Part shown: in pieces, positions 1 to 9,673 of the stretch
How positions within the stretch are numbered: the stretch's first letter is position 1
Layout of the letters: each line of letters opens with the position of its first letter
NCBI GenBank assembly: GCA_001247695.2
Contig: LGRX02027656.1
Coordinates: 1 to 64,000, forward strand
Source of the DNA: Cymbomonas tetramitiformis
Lineage: Eukaryota > Chlorophyta > Pyramimonadophyceae > Pyramimonadales > Pyramimonadaceae
Direction of reading: 5' to 3'
Length of the DNA: 64,000 nt
Made by a program: the position numbers and the translations under genes
The notes under the pieces: model-generated
The model's input: only the letters and a program-made list of their open reading frames with translations
The model's database searches: none
What the model was told of the DNA's origin: nothing

Positions 1-1110
1 GTGCAAATCTGACCGTTGGGGAAGTCAAATCTGTCCAATGTGGCAAATCCCCCCAGAACACTCAGAAAAATATTTCCTTGTAGCAGTGGAAGTCGTGGTG
101 AATAACGAAATATGCTTTCCAGAGTGAAATGCAAGTTTAGGTGGCCAAATTTCAAAAATGGAGTGTCGATCGGCAGTTTGGCTAATTTCTTCTTGGCGGC
201 CATCCCGGAGCAATCCAGACTAATTGGCCAGGACCCAGTAATGGAGACTATTTTTTTCCTTCAAAGGATATAAAAAAAATGGAAAACTATCCTTCTGGGC
301 TCCCGTTTCCTTCTATGTAGTCTGCTGGGCTCAAATTGGTCTAATTTTTGCTCTGCCGTGCCGGTTGGCCATCCGAATTTAAAATGTAGCGATCTATGAG
401 GACCCAGGTCTCGGGGCCAGGTTCCAAACGACAAAAACTATCAAGAAACGTCTAGAATTTTTGTGCCTACGTTAAAACGGTCTCCGAGGTCCTCTTTTTC
501 TCAATCTGCCACTGATCCACTTTTCACTCTCCGTTCGGGTCAATCTGGCTGTTAATCCCGGTAAATCTGAGTTGCTGGCGGCTTCTTTTCCCACTTTCTG
601 ACCACTTTGCAGCATAACAGTTTTGAAAAATCGCCTGTTTGCATGCAGGGTGAAAGTCAGGGGGCAAAAAGGGCGCAGAGCAATACCACTTCCAAGTGAA
701 GACTTCTTGAGCACGTGACTGTATCCGAGCCTGAGCTCAAGGGTCAGTCAGAGGTAAATCTTGCTTCAATCTTGGGGCACAGGTCCGTAGTCGGCAATTT
801 TGCAGTGTACAAAATTGCAATGTTCTAGATAAACAGTTGAACAAGGCTACAATTCAAGCAATTGCAATATCTTTATGGCAGGAAAGATTGACCAGTAAAT
901 TAACAGGTTGAGCAACAGCTCCTCCAAATAGTTACTTCAAGTTAGAACAGCCTCCAAATGGGCAATATTCAAGTCTTATACTTTCAAGGCGCGCAGTTCA
1001 TATTCTCTAATCGATCTGTCCCATGTCGGCTGGCATATCATCATCTGCCACCTATACAAATCCTAATCAGAGAATCTGCATTTGGACAATCCTAATCAAG
1101 ACAGTTGATT
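1..1110. other. No recognisable gene
   Basis: Only short open frames occur on either strand and none resembles a known domain. The stretch is AT-rich and shows no clear tandem repeat. It may be part of the flank or 5' end of the downstream retroelement, but I found no copy of it elsewhere in the window and no terminal repeat linking it to the right side. Confidence 0.5.
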
Positions 1111-2280
1111 TCATTGTCCCTTGCTGATCTTTGCTTTCTTCCTACGAGGAGCCACGTCAAGCCCTTCTTCTTCATCACTGTCACTTCTTATGGAATACTT
1201 CAATTGAGTTATATACTCATGTGTCCAACATCTCGGATATTTCCTAGGTTGCCTCTTCGTCTCTTCAGACACCCCAGCCTTATTCTCACCCATTGAAGTC
1301 AATCCAGTATCTGACCCATAAGGTTTCTTCGGTGGTGCATGAACAGTCTCCACCACAGAGGCTGGGGCATCCTCAGATATGGCCTCAGACTTCTGCTCGG
1401 TAATAGGCTGATCATCGGGCTGAACAGGTGAGGTCGGGGAGGTGCCCTTTGGTACCCAGTGAAGTTCACCCTTCTCATCCATGATCAATTGCAGTCCCAG
1501 TCTCTTCAACCTTCGAGCTTCAGCTTGTTCTTCAGCATCGTCAGCTACCAAGTCATCGAACTCGCTGACGTCATCCTCGGTGTCATCATATTCAGGCGAA
1601 GTTGGCTCCCATTTCGGACTGGCAGTGTCCATGTCATGTATGACACCCGCGTCATCTTTGTCATCCGAATCTGGTAGCTTCTCCTTACTGTTAGTGACAC
1701 CTGCGTCATCATTGTCATCAGAATCTGGTAACTTCTCCTTACTCCAGGACACAGCGCCTGTACCCGAATCTTCACTGTTCGTAGACGCTGAGTGTGTAGG
1801 CTTACGCCCCTGGTAGGGAATTCCATGATATTCGTCATCGTCAATCACAATCGTCGGATTCCAGTACGCGATCCCAACGCGGCTAATCGGTAATGAGAAT
1901 GGCGCTACCGGCGCCTTCAACTGAGTGGCGTCTTCTAGAAACCAGCCGCCGCCCCTATTACGCTCCCAGCGGCGTAGCGCACCAGAAGGGTGTACGATAA
2001 TATGCTGCCAGCTATAATCAAGTCCAGGCTTTCGCTCCCCATAGTACGAAGTCAATGGCTCGGGAGTCCCCTTCCGAGCCCATTGCCATCTCACTGCCCC
2101 AGTATGCATAAATACAATATGCCAATCGAATGGCTTGGCCGGGCTATTGTTCCCTGGCACAAGTAGCCTGGCGCCTGTCATGGTGCCCCTTTCAAGTTTG
2201 GTGGAGGCGTTTCTTACCCTCGCTTTTGCACCATCTGCCCGTATGGTGGTCGACTGCTCGACGTTGCCCCCTTCGTGCAT
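1111..2280 (-). CDS. Hypothetical acidic nuclear-type protein
   Basis: An uninterrupted 389-residue frame whose function I do not recognise. The N-terminal half (about residues 45-165) is rich in Trp, Tyr and Pro and looks like a folded domain. The middle is strongly acidic and holds a tandem repeat of about 16 residues (two copies of EKLPDSDD.DDAGV, about residues 183-215). The C-terminus ends in a basic cluster (PRRKKAKISKGQ) that looks like a nuclear localisation signal. Its 5' end overlaps the start of the plus-strand Gypsy frame antisense by about 150 bp. It could be a retroelement accessory gene or a host gene with an element inserted next to it. The intact frame of biased but non-random composition suggests it is real. 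Confidence 0.5.
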   Translation of the reverse strand: MHEGGNVEQSTTIRADGAKARVRNASTKLERGTMTGARLLVPGNNSPAKPFDWHIVFMHTGAVRWQWARKGTPEPLTSYYGERKPGLDYSWQHIIVHPSGALRRWERNRGGGWFLEDATQLKAPVAPFSLPISRVGIAYWNPTIVIDDDEYHGIPYQGRKPTHSASTNSEDSGTGAVSWSKEKLPDSDDNDDAGVTNSKEKLPDSDDKDDAGVIHDMDTASPKWEPTSPEYDDTEDDVSEFDDLVADDAEEQAEARRLKRLGLQLIMDEKGELHWVPKGTSPTSPVQPDDQPITEQKSEAISEDAPASVVETVHAPPKKPYGSDTGLTSMGENKAGVSEETKRQPRKYPRCWTHEYITQLKYSIRSDSDEEEGLDVAPRRKKAKISKGQ

Positions 2281-4295
2281 CTTATGACATCTGGGTCTTA
2301 TGGGCTCTAGCCTGCGTTTGGTACGCTGGGCTCCTCATCTTGCGCGTCACAGGCGTCTATGCTGGCGTGCACCGCATGCGTGCAGGGGATTGGGTGGTGA
2401 TGCCCCTTCGGATGGTAGTCATTTCCTTGGCGTGCTGGTCACGGTGTGTGATCGTCCTCCTCTTCATGGTCCTCGCCTGGCTTTGGGTTTGTGCCGACAT
2501 CTACGCTGGAGACGTGGCATGCCACGGCTCCGGTCCCTTGCATTGCCCGCTTGACGCCGGTCACATTCGACGTGGCCGTGGATGGACCGTTCCGACCCTG
2601 CGCTGGTCACAAGTCTTCTTGTTGGGCCGCGTGCACTTGCCCGCTTTGCCCGCCAGGCTGGACAAGCCTCGCTTCGCGGCGCGCTGGGCGCAACTACGGC
2701 GCAATCTTCGCCTTCATCGCGTCGCACAAGCCGCCTACATGGCACTTGTCCTTGCGGTCGTGGTCTTCACTGCTGCTGGTGGGAGTACTCGCTTAGCGCA
2801 CGGGGGGTGGAGAGTCATGGCGTGCTTCTTCGCTTCGCACTCGCCGGCAGCTGCAGCGCATTTCAACCGAATTTTGCGATTTTTTCTGCTTTTGTGCGGA
2901 ATCTTGTGGGTCGCTGGCAAGATGACAGAGTGTGCGCCTGCTTATGGTGTCACATCACCCACACGCAGCGCCTGGGGTTCGCCCCCCTGCACTTCTTGGG
3001 AGGCTCAGCAATCCTCAAGGCAATGGGAGCCTGGCTGGGTGGCCAACGTCGCGGAGCAGGATGAGGTCTTGCCGTACACCGTGCTGGACGAGCTTCAACC
3101 TTTGGGTGACACGACAGTGACCAAGGGCGAGGCAGCGTGGCTCGACACTGAGCTCAATGCCACGTTTGGAGGACATCCTGACTTCAAGGAGGAACACTGG
3201 GAGGAAATGCGGAATGTTCTTCGCAGGTGCAAGACCACCTTTGCCAACAGCCCTCACGATCTGAAAGGCTACAAGGGTAAAGCGAAGCACAACACGTTCT
3301 CCATCCCTTTCGTAGACGAATCCAAGGCCGCCTACCAGAGACCTAGGAAGTACAGTCCGGGCGAGCAGGAAATCATCGACATTCATTGCAAGGAACTTTT
3401 GGAGTATGGCTTCATAGAGCCAGCAGCCAAGCATTGCAGGCATGCGAGCAACGTGGTCGTAGCTGGCAAGAAGGATCACGAGACTGGCCTGTGGACTCAG
3501 ACGAGGTTCTGCGTGGACCTCAGGGGTGTCAATCGACACTCCCTCAAAGACAACACGCTGCCGCACCGACCAGAGGAGCTCTACCAGAAGGTGGCCAAGG
3601 CCAAGTTCAAGACCACTCTGGATGCCACCAAAGCTTTCCACCAGATTCCCATGGCTACGGAAGAGGACAGGAGCAAGACGGCGTTTTGGTGGAAGAATCA
3701 GTTGTACCAATACACCTCGATGCCTTTTGGTGCAGCTGGAGCTACTTCTGCGTTCGTAAGAATCATGGACTACGAGTTACGGCACTTGCAGCATTGCACG
3801 GTGGCGTACGTCGATGACGTAGTGGTCTATACGGATTCCACGCCTGAGCAGCATTTGAAGGACGTTGAGGATGTACTTCGCACCTTGGGGGATGCTGGCA
3901 TCCGTTTGCATGCAGGCAAGAGCACCTTTGGTGCAGCCACGGTGGACTTTCTGGGCTATCGCATTGGTCACAACTCCATTGGCGCGCAAGAAGCCAAATG
4001 CAAGGCCATACAAGAGCTTCCAAGCCCTCAGGACAAGACTGGGCTCCGCTCGATCTTGGGCATGATGAACTACTATAAGGGCCTGGTGGGTGAGCCAGGG
4101 GGGCCAAACTACTCTGAGATGGCCCGCCCTCTCAACGACTTGCTCAAGAAGGAGGTCACTGACATCAAAGCAGCCTGGGGGAAGGAGCAAGATCAAGCAC
4201 TCCAAGAACTTAAAGATGCTCTCTGTTCTGGGAGGTGCCTGAGGCCCATCGATTACGACAGACCTCTCATATTGTACACTGATTGGAGCACCTAT
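2130..4295 (+). CDS. Ty3/Gypsy polyprotein, part 1: reverse transcriptase and start of RNase H
   Basis: A 730-residue frame; the part before 4296 belongs to the element. From about residue 305 it is a Ty3/Gypsy RT: RFCVDLRGVN, LDATKAFHQI, MPFGAAGAT and the catalytic YVDD (nt 3807-3818, residue 560), then thumb and connection regions. The RNase H domain opens with LYTDWS just before the break. Residues 1-300 match no gag or protease motif. They contain four hydrophobic stretches (about 52-77, 91-121, 203-217, 248-263), so the true start may lie downstream of the ATG at 2130. The frame is interrupted at 4296 by a 663 bp element. The protein resumes at 4963 in the frame expected if the element and one target-site copy (667 bp) are removed. 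No gag, protease or LTR was found upstream, so the element is incomplete or unusual at its 5' side. Confidence 0.85.
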
Positions 4296-4958
4296 TGTCT
4301 GTTACCCATCTGTTGGCTATAGCCAACATTAGGGCCCCTTATGTTGGCTGGAGCCAACATAAGCCTTGTTGACGATGCCGGGAGCTGTCGGTACCGGATT
4401 GTACATTTTATTAGCTCAAAATGACGGCGGGGATGTTCTCTTTCACACATGCGTTAACAACATTGGGACGCTCGAAGTCATTGGCGAGAATTTGGGTTAC
4501 TATTCAAGAGAATGTGAAAATTTGTGGAATTTCCAAGGAATTTTGGGTGTTTACATACCCATGTCACTTCGATCGATATTTTGAGGGTCAAAATGAACTC
4601 GGATGAAAGTTTTGACAAGACACGCCAGAAAGAGCAGCTCGAGATCTTGACAACACAGGTGTTCGATTTTTCAACGCCCTTCTCATGCCGCTGACATTGT
4701 ACAATTTTCTTATGTTGGCTGCAGCCAACATACGGAGCATTTTTGTATTTTAGCGATCATACCCCAACTCTAGGGCACAATTATGCAAGCCCCCATGGGT
4801 GTAAGAAGGTATACCACGTATTGACAATTTTTCAAAGGTCTAGTAGCCCTTCAAACAACATTGCTTTGGAGCAATATGTATCATTAACCATGAGTAATAT
4901 GCTTCGGAACTTTGGGTTTTATGTTGGCTGCAGCCAACATAAAGATGGGTAAGAGACA
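4296..4958. mobile_element. MITE-1, 663 bp non-autonomous element inserted in the RNase H coding region
   Basis: It is flanked by a 4 bp target-site duplication CTAT (4292-4295 and 4959-4962). The ends are inverted repeats TGTCTGTTACCCATC and, read inward from the right, TGTCTCTTACCCATC, one mismatch. A near-perfect palindrome of the form TGTTGGCT..AGCCAACA appears four times, near 4311, 4341, 4713 and 4922. There is no coding capacity. Removing element plus one CTAT joins ...TDWSTY to GIGAVLGQ in frame, the expected Gypsy RNase H sequence. The TG...CA ends and 4 bp duplication would also fit a solo LTR, but the long inverted ends and shared core with MITE-3 favour a DNA element. Confidence 0.85.
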
Positions 4959-7900
4959 CTATGGCATTGGCGCAGTGCTGGGCCAGAAGGACGATGACGG
5001 GAAGGAATACATTTGTATGGCAATCAGCCGATCTCTGAGTAAAACGGAGAGACAGTACGCCAGCTTCAAAGGTGAGATGCTCGCAGTGGTATGGGCAGTG
5101 CGCACGTTGAGGCAGTACTTGCATGGAGTCCACTTCACCTTGGTGACCGACCACTCACCGCTCACCACCCTGATGGAGAAGGCCGATCTCCAAGGGCAAC
5201 ATCTACGCTGGGCAATCAGCTTGCAGGAGTTCGACTTCACGGTGCAGTACCGTCCAGGAGCCAAGAACAGCAACGCTGACGTGCCGTCTCGCTACCCACT
5301 GCCGTCCACGACAGATGAGACTGGAGCAAGGCATGAGAGGGAGAAGGTGACTGCGTTTCACGCAGGCGTGGGGGAAGTTCACACAAAGGACTTCTGTGAC
5401 CACTTGTGCCTTATGTTGGCTGGGGATGCTTCCCCAGGGGAAGAGGCCACGCCAGAGGTGCAGGTTGCCAACTACTGCAGGATGGCTGCCATGGAGCAGC
5501 TGGGTACAGGACCAGTGCATCGTCTGTTCGATTTGCACTACCACGAGGAATTAGAATGCAATCATGGGGACATGTTCGACACTGACTTGCCCGAGCTGGT
5601 GACCGACTCTGGGAGGCTAGCCAGAGCAGCTTGGAAGGCGCTGAGCCTGGTTAGGCCAACGCGAGGCACGCATGGCGAGGGAAGCCCTGCTGTGTACAGC
5701 AATGAGTACTTTGAAGGTGAGCGCATCCTGAAGCCCGAGAAGGTCGACACCAGGGTGCTGAGCAGCCGATTCTTCTCGCAAGCTCGGCAGGAAGGCGTGG
5801 TGTGCTACGAACCATGTGGAGGCCTATGTGCTGGGCTGGAAATGTTGCTCCGCAGTGGGATGAAGGTGGATCGCTACCTGTATCAGGACATATCCCCGAG
5901 CAGTCAGACGGTTGCCAGAGCCAGGTGTGCGGCATTGCTGAGACGATACCCTGACCTCATCTCGCCCCATGCAATAGAGCTTGGGGCTTTACCCCAAGAT
6001 CTGCGCGAGACCACCAGCGCCGACTTCATACGAGCAGGAGCTCTTCAAGGACGCCAGTGGGTCATGGTATGTGGGTTCCCATGTCAGGATCTCTCCCCTG
6101 CTGGAACACTCACAGGCCTGGATGGCAGGCACAGCAAATTATTTTATGAAGTGGTCAGGCTTCTGTCCACACTCCAGCAGCTGCAGCGGCAGAGGCCTCC
6201 AGGCTATATCCTGGAAAATGTTTCTCCGTTGTCACACAGACCTGGAACCAAGATCAGGGACGAGGTGTTCCCGTACATTGCCAGCGTCATTGGTAGACCA
6301 GTGTCCTTTGATGCAGCACAAGCAGGCGCTTACGCACATCGATTGCGGGCGTATTGGAGCAACTTGTTCCAGAGCCACCAGTTTCGCTCCGTCATGAGCA
6401 AGGTGGTGAGACCAGAAGGACGAATTGTATCGTCAATCATATGCAAGGGCTGGCATCCCAGGCCAGTGATAAGGACAGACCGCGCGCCTCACTACGTGGT
6501 GAACGTGGTGGGAGAACCATTGAGGGCATTACCCACCATCATGGCGACGCAAGGGTCAAGAGCGTTCAGAAGAGCGAGGATGGGCACCGTGGTGCGCAAC
6601 CAGGACGGCGAAGACGCCGAGGAAGAATCTCGAGAAGTTAACCTCGAAGAGAAGACGCGAGCCATGGGCTACAACGCAAGTGAGCTACGCATGGCCGACG
6701 GCCTAAGCGACGTAGAATTGGCGAGCATTCTGGGCCTGGCCATGGATCGCAGAGCAATGGAACTGCTGATGGCAGTCGCAGAAGCAAGCAGGAAGGGGCT
6801 TCCTTACAGCAAGGAATCCCCAGAGGCGGAGAATTCCCCAGGACAGCCCATCGCTGTAGACAACAACTGGGCAGACCACGAGAGGTCGGACCTTCAGCAG
6901 AGGCAAGCTTTGCTGGCGGAATGGGTTGAGAATTCGAACGCATATACCCGGCAGGTGGCGAAGACCATGACCCATCGCGACTGGGAGGAGAAGCTGCGGA
7001 TAATGTGCTCGCAAGGGCAGAAAGGCGCAGAAGGAATTGGAGCCCAGCGACAGAAGGCTGGAACCAAGAAGAAGAAGAAGAACGAGTGGCAGCTCTACAC
7101 CATGGCGCAGTATCGTCAGAGGCATGAGAACCACTTCGTGAAGGAGGGCGCGACCCCAGCAGCGCACGTGGATGTGCCTGCCTGGAGTCCGCCTGCCAGA
7201 GAGTCAGAGATGAGGCTCCCCAGGTTGACGTGTACCACCAGATTCGAGGACCTGATGGCCAGCGTGGCCGAGCAGCAGGTAGATCGTGACAAGCATCGAG
7301 ATGTACACGATGATGCATGGTGCCTCAGATGGTTGAAGTCCAATGGTAGAGTGAGGTTGCCCGAAGAGGAAGTTCGTCGAGTAAGGAGGCGAGCAGCACG
7401 ACATCGATGGGACGAGGCCACGGACGAGATCTACATGGTCACTATGTCGGGCAAGGAGGTGAGAATACCTAAGCCTGCTGACCGTCTCGCGTTGGTCAAG
7501 GAATACCACTCCAGAACGGGACATTGGGGCATAAGGCGGACGCAGCATCTTTTGTGGCAGCGCCATTGGTGGGCCGATTTGAAGAAAGACGTGGAGGCTG
7601 TGGTCACTCAGTGTGAGACCTGTCAGCGTGTGAAGACTCATTATGCGAGAGAGGAGGCATGTTTGTCTCCCCTTGAGATCGTGTCGTTCATGTATCGCTG
7701 GTCGCTGGATTTGGCATGGCCTTCGAGAAGAGAGACCAAGTCTGGCAACAACCGAGTGCTCATCATGACCGAGCACTACACCAGGTTCATAGTCTGCGTG
7801 CCCATTCCCGACAAGGAGGCGAGCACCATCGCAGCGGCATTTCGCAGTCATGTCCTGGCTGTGTTTGGCGCGCCAGCAGAATGCTTGGTGGATGGAGGTA

Positions 7901-8964
7901 AGGAGTTTGAAGGCGAGTTCAAGCAGTTGTGCAGAGATTGCCTGATTGACCGGCGAGTCACCTCGCCAGACTCACCAGAAGGCAATGGGCTGACCGAGCG
8001 AGTGGTACGCACGATGAAGTTCTGCTTTAAGAAGCTTGCCTTGGAGAAGGGTCTCGATTACGAGTGGGATGAGCAGCTCTGGCCACTGGTGCTGAGCTAT
8101 AATGCAGCACGCCAGGAGTCCACGGGGGTGGCGCCGTTCACCATGTTGTTCGCCCAAGAGGCAGTAGTGCCGCCTGATTTGAAGCGGGCACCCAGCATAG
8201 ATTTTGCTGTTGAGGTCGAAGATGAGAAGGATGCCAGAGTCAAGGACCTCCACCAGAGAGCACAGGTGGTGAGGCGATTGATGGTACACGCTGGTTGCAG
8301 CCTGGAGGTCGCACAGCATCGTGATACATTACATTACGAAGGGAGAAGGGGTGGGGGCTACGAGCCTAGTCCACACCAGTTCAAGGTGGGTGATTTCGTC
8401 TACATCAGGCAGAAGCCCCGCAGCGGCATGGAAGTCGCGACCAAATCCGCCATCCTGAAGCTGGTCAAGATACAGCGAGATGGTGTGGTGGTGCTTGAGG
8501 ACGCCACCAAGTTAAGAGAGAAGAGCACCGTGCAGAGCATCGCGCCATGTCACCTACAGGTGAAGGATCAGTATGACTGCAGTGCAGCCGTTCCCAGTAA
8601 GCACCTAGCATGTGAAGTTTGCAGGAAGACCGATGGGGAGGCAGAGATGCTGTTGTGTGACGCATGCAACAGGGGGTATCACTTGTGGTGTTTGACCCCA
8701 GCACTGGATGGAGTACCAGAAGGCGAGTGGCTATGCCCCATGTGCTCAGGCACGGGGAGGCAAGCCGCCAATGCCGAGGTGCAGACCCAGGAAGACGAGA
8801 GCTCTGGTGCCCTAGAGGACAAATTGGGCATGAAGGAGCAGCAATTGAATGAGAAGCTGTCGGCGGAGATGCGCCTGTTGCCAGCAGACGTGGGTCCTCG
8901 TCGGGTGGTAAGGGAAACAAGTTCCAGCCTTGACATGCCATTTCATCAAGAGAGATGCTGTTGA
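4959..8964 (+). CDS. Ty3/Gypsy polyprotein, part 2: RNase H, C5 DNA methyltransferase, integrase, PHD finger
   Basis: The frame is open from 4912; residues are counted from there, and the true joined reading begins after the MITE. (a) RNase H remainder with GEMLAVVWA, VTDHSPL and a NADVPSR end. (b) About residues 300-620: C5-cytosine methyltransferase with motif I-like CGGLCAGLE, motif IV GFPCQDLS with catalytic Cys391 (nt 6082-6084), motif VI ILENV (Glu435), motif VIII-like AHRLRAYWSN, and motif X-like ASILGLAMDR. It looks nearer the DNMT3/DRM type than bacterial enzymes. (c) About 860-1100: integrase with HHCC zinc motif (HSRTGH, CETC) and catalytic D933, D994, E1029, the D,D-35-E spacing. 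(d) Residues 1234-1278: a complete C4HC3 PHD finger. The protein should copy, methylate and insert the element. The PHD may bind histone tails for targeting (inference). The frame stops at 8964, where coding shifts to another frame. Confidence 0.9.
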
Positions 8965-9272
8965 AGGAGGAGGACATGTTCTTGGGCATGCCTGATCAGA
9001 TTGAGTGGGGAAGACAGGACAAGCTCTCTGAGGCTGTGCAGATCTTCATGCCAGGGCATTGGAATGAGGGGCATCGCACGGTGCTGAGCAAGAAATATCG
9101 GGAACAGAAGGCCATGGCAAGACATCTGAGGGATTCACCTCTTATGCCTGCGCTGGCTGAAGAAGAAGTTGAAAGACGAGGAGAGCTGAGGCACATGACT
9201 AAGGCTCAGGTGAGAGAAGCTAGCGCGCTGCAGTGGGGGCTCGAACTGGTTATCACACATGGCACCAGCCAG
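8965..9272 (+). CDS. Ty3/Gypsy polyprotein, part 3 (frame-shifted continuation)
   Basis: A charged, mostly helical 106-residue frame starts at an ATG at 8955 that overlaps the end of part 2 by 10 bases. Composition and position suggest it continues the polyprotein after a single-base indel between about 8931 and 8964. It could also be a programmed frameshift or a separate small ORF. No known domain is visible. It reads up to 9272, where MITE-2 introduces a TAG stop within its first bases. The likely continuation after MITE-2 starts near 9677. Confidence 0.55.
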
Positions 9273-9673
9273 TAGGAGGGGACAAAAGCTTCATTTAGGA
9301 ATTTCCCCAACGGCTAGTTTTTCGTTGACTTTCACCTTTGACCGTCATTTACATACGATTTACTCACTTCACAAAAATATACAACATGCAACGACTAACG
9401 CTTCGACTGGCTAGAAGCTTTCATTAAATGCTGATAAAAATTTGTCGACGTATTGATGGATTTTGCAAATTTTAGTTTTTGAGTGGCCAACGGCTATATT
9501 TTTCACAAAAACGCAAATATGTGCATTCAGAAGCCGCACACAAAAATTCCACAACATGCAAAAGTTGCAAAACAGGCGTGCCCATCTGAAATCGTTTTCA
9601 AACAACGTATTCTGATTCATAGAGCTGCCATTATGCAACGGTATGTCCTAGATGAAGCTTTTGGCCCCTCCTA
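9273..9673. mobile_element. MITE-2, about 400 bp inverted-repeat element
   Basis: The left end 9272-9300 and the reverse complement of 9646-9674 match at 27 of 29 bases (core GTAGGAGGGG, CAAAAGCTTCAT). A CAG at 9270-9272 and 9674-9676 could be a 3 bp target-site duplication. Outside that, CACATGGCACC recurs inverted on both sides, so the element may extend to about 9256-9686. Removing 9272-9674 exactly joins the flanking frames; removing element plus CAG does not. Boundaries are therefore uncertain. There is no coding capacity. The inner sequence does not resemble MITE-1 or MITE-3. Confidence 0.7.

Noticed and set aside
3015..3710. 231-aa minus-strand frame opposite the RT, and similar frames at 6638-7318, 7204-7851 and 8465-8989
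   Set aside because: Antisense shadows of strongly coding plus-strand domains, with no domain of their own.
4296..4958. MITE-1 as a normal intron
   Set aside because: No good GT-AG pair restores the conserved RNase H sequence exactly; a target-site duplication and inverted ends explain it better.
8955..9275. Independent small gene starting at the ATG at 8955
   Set aside because: It overlaps the end of the polyprotein and its continuation after MITE-2 leads into the methyltransferase-like domain, so a frame-shifted part of one polyprotein is more likely.
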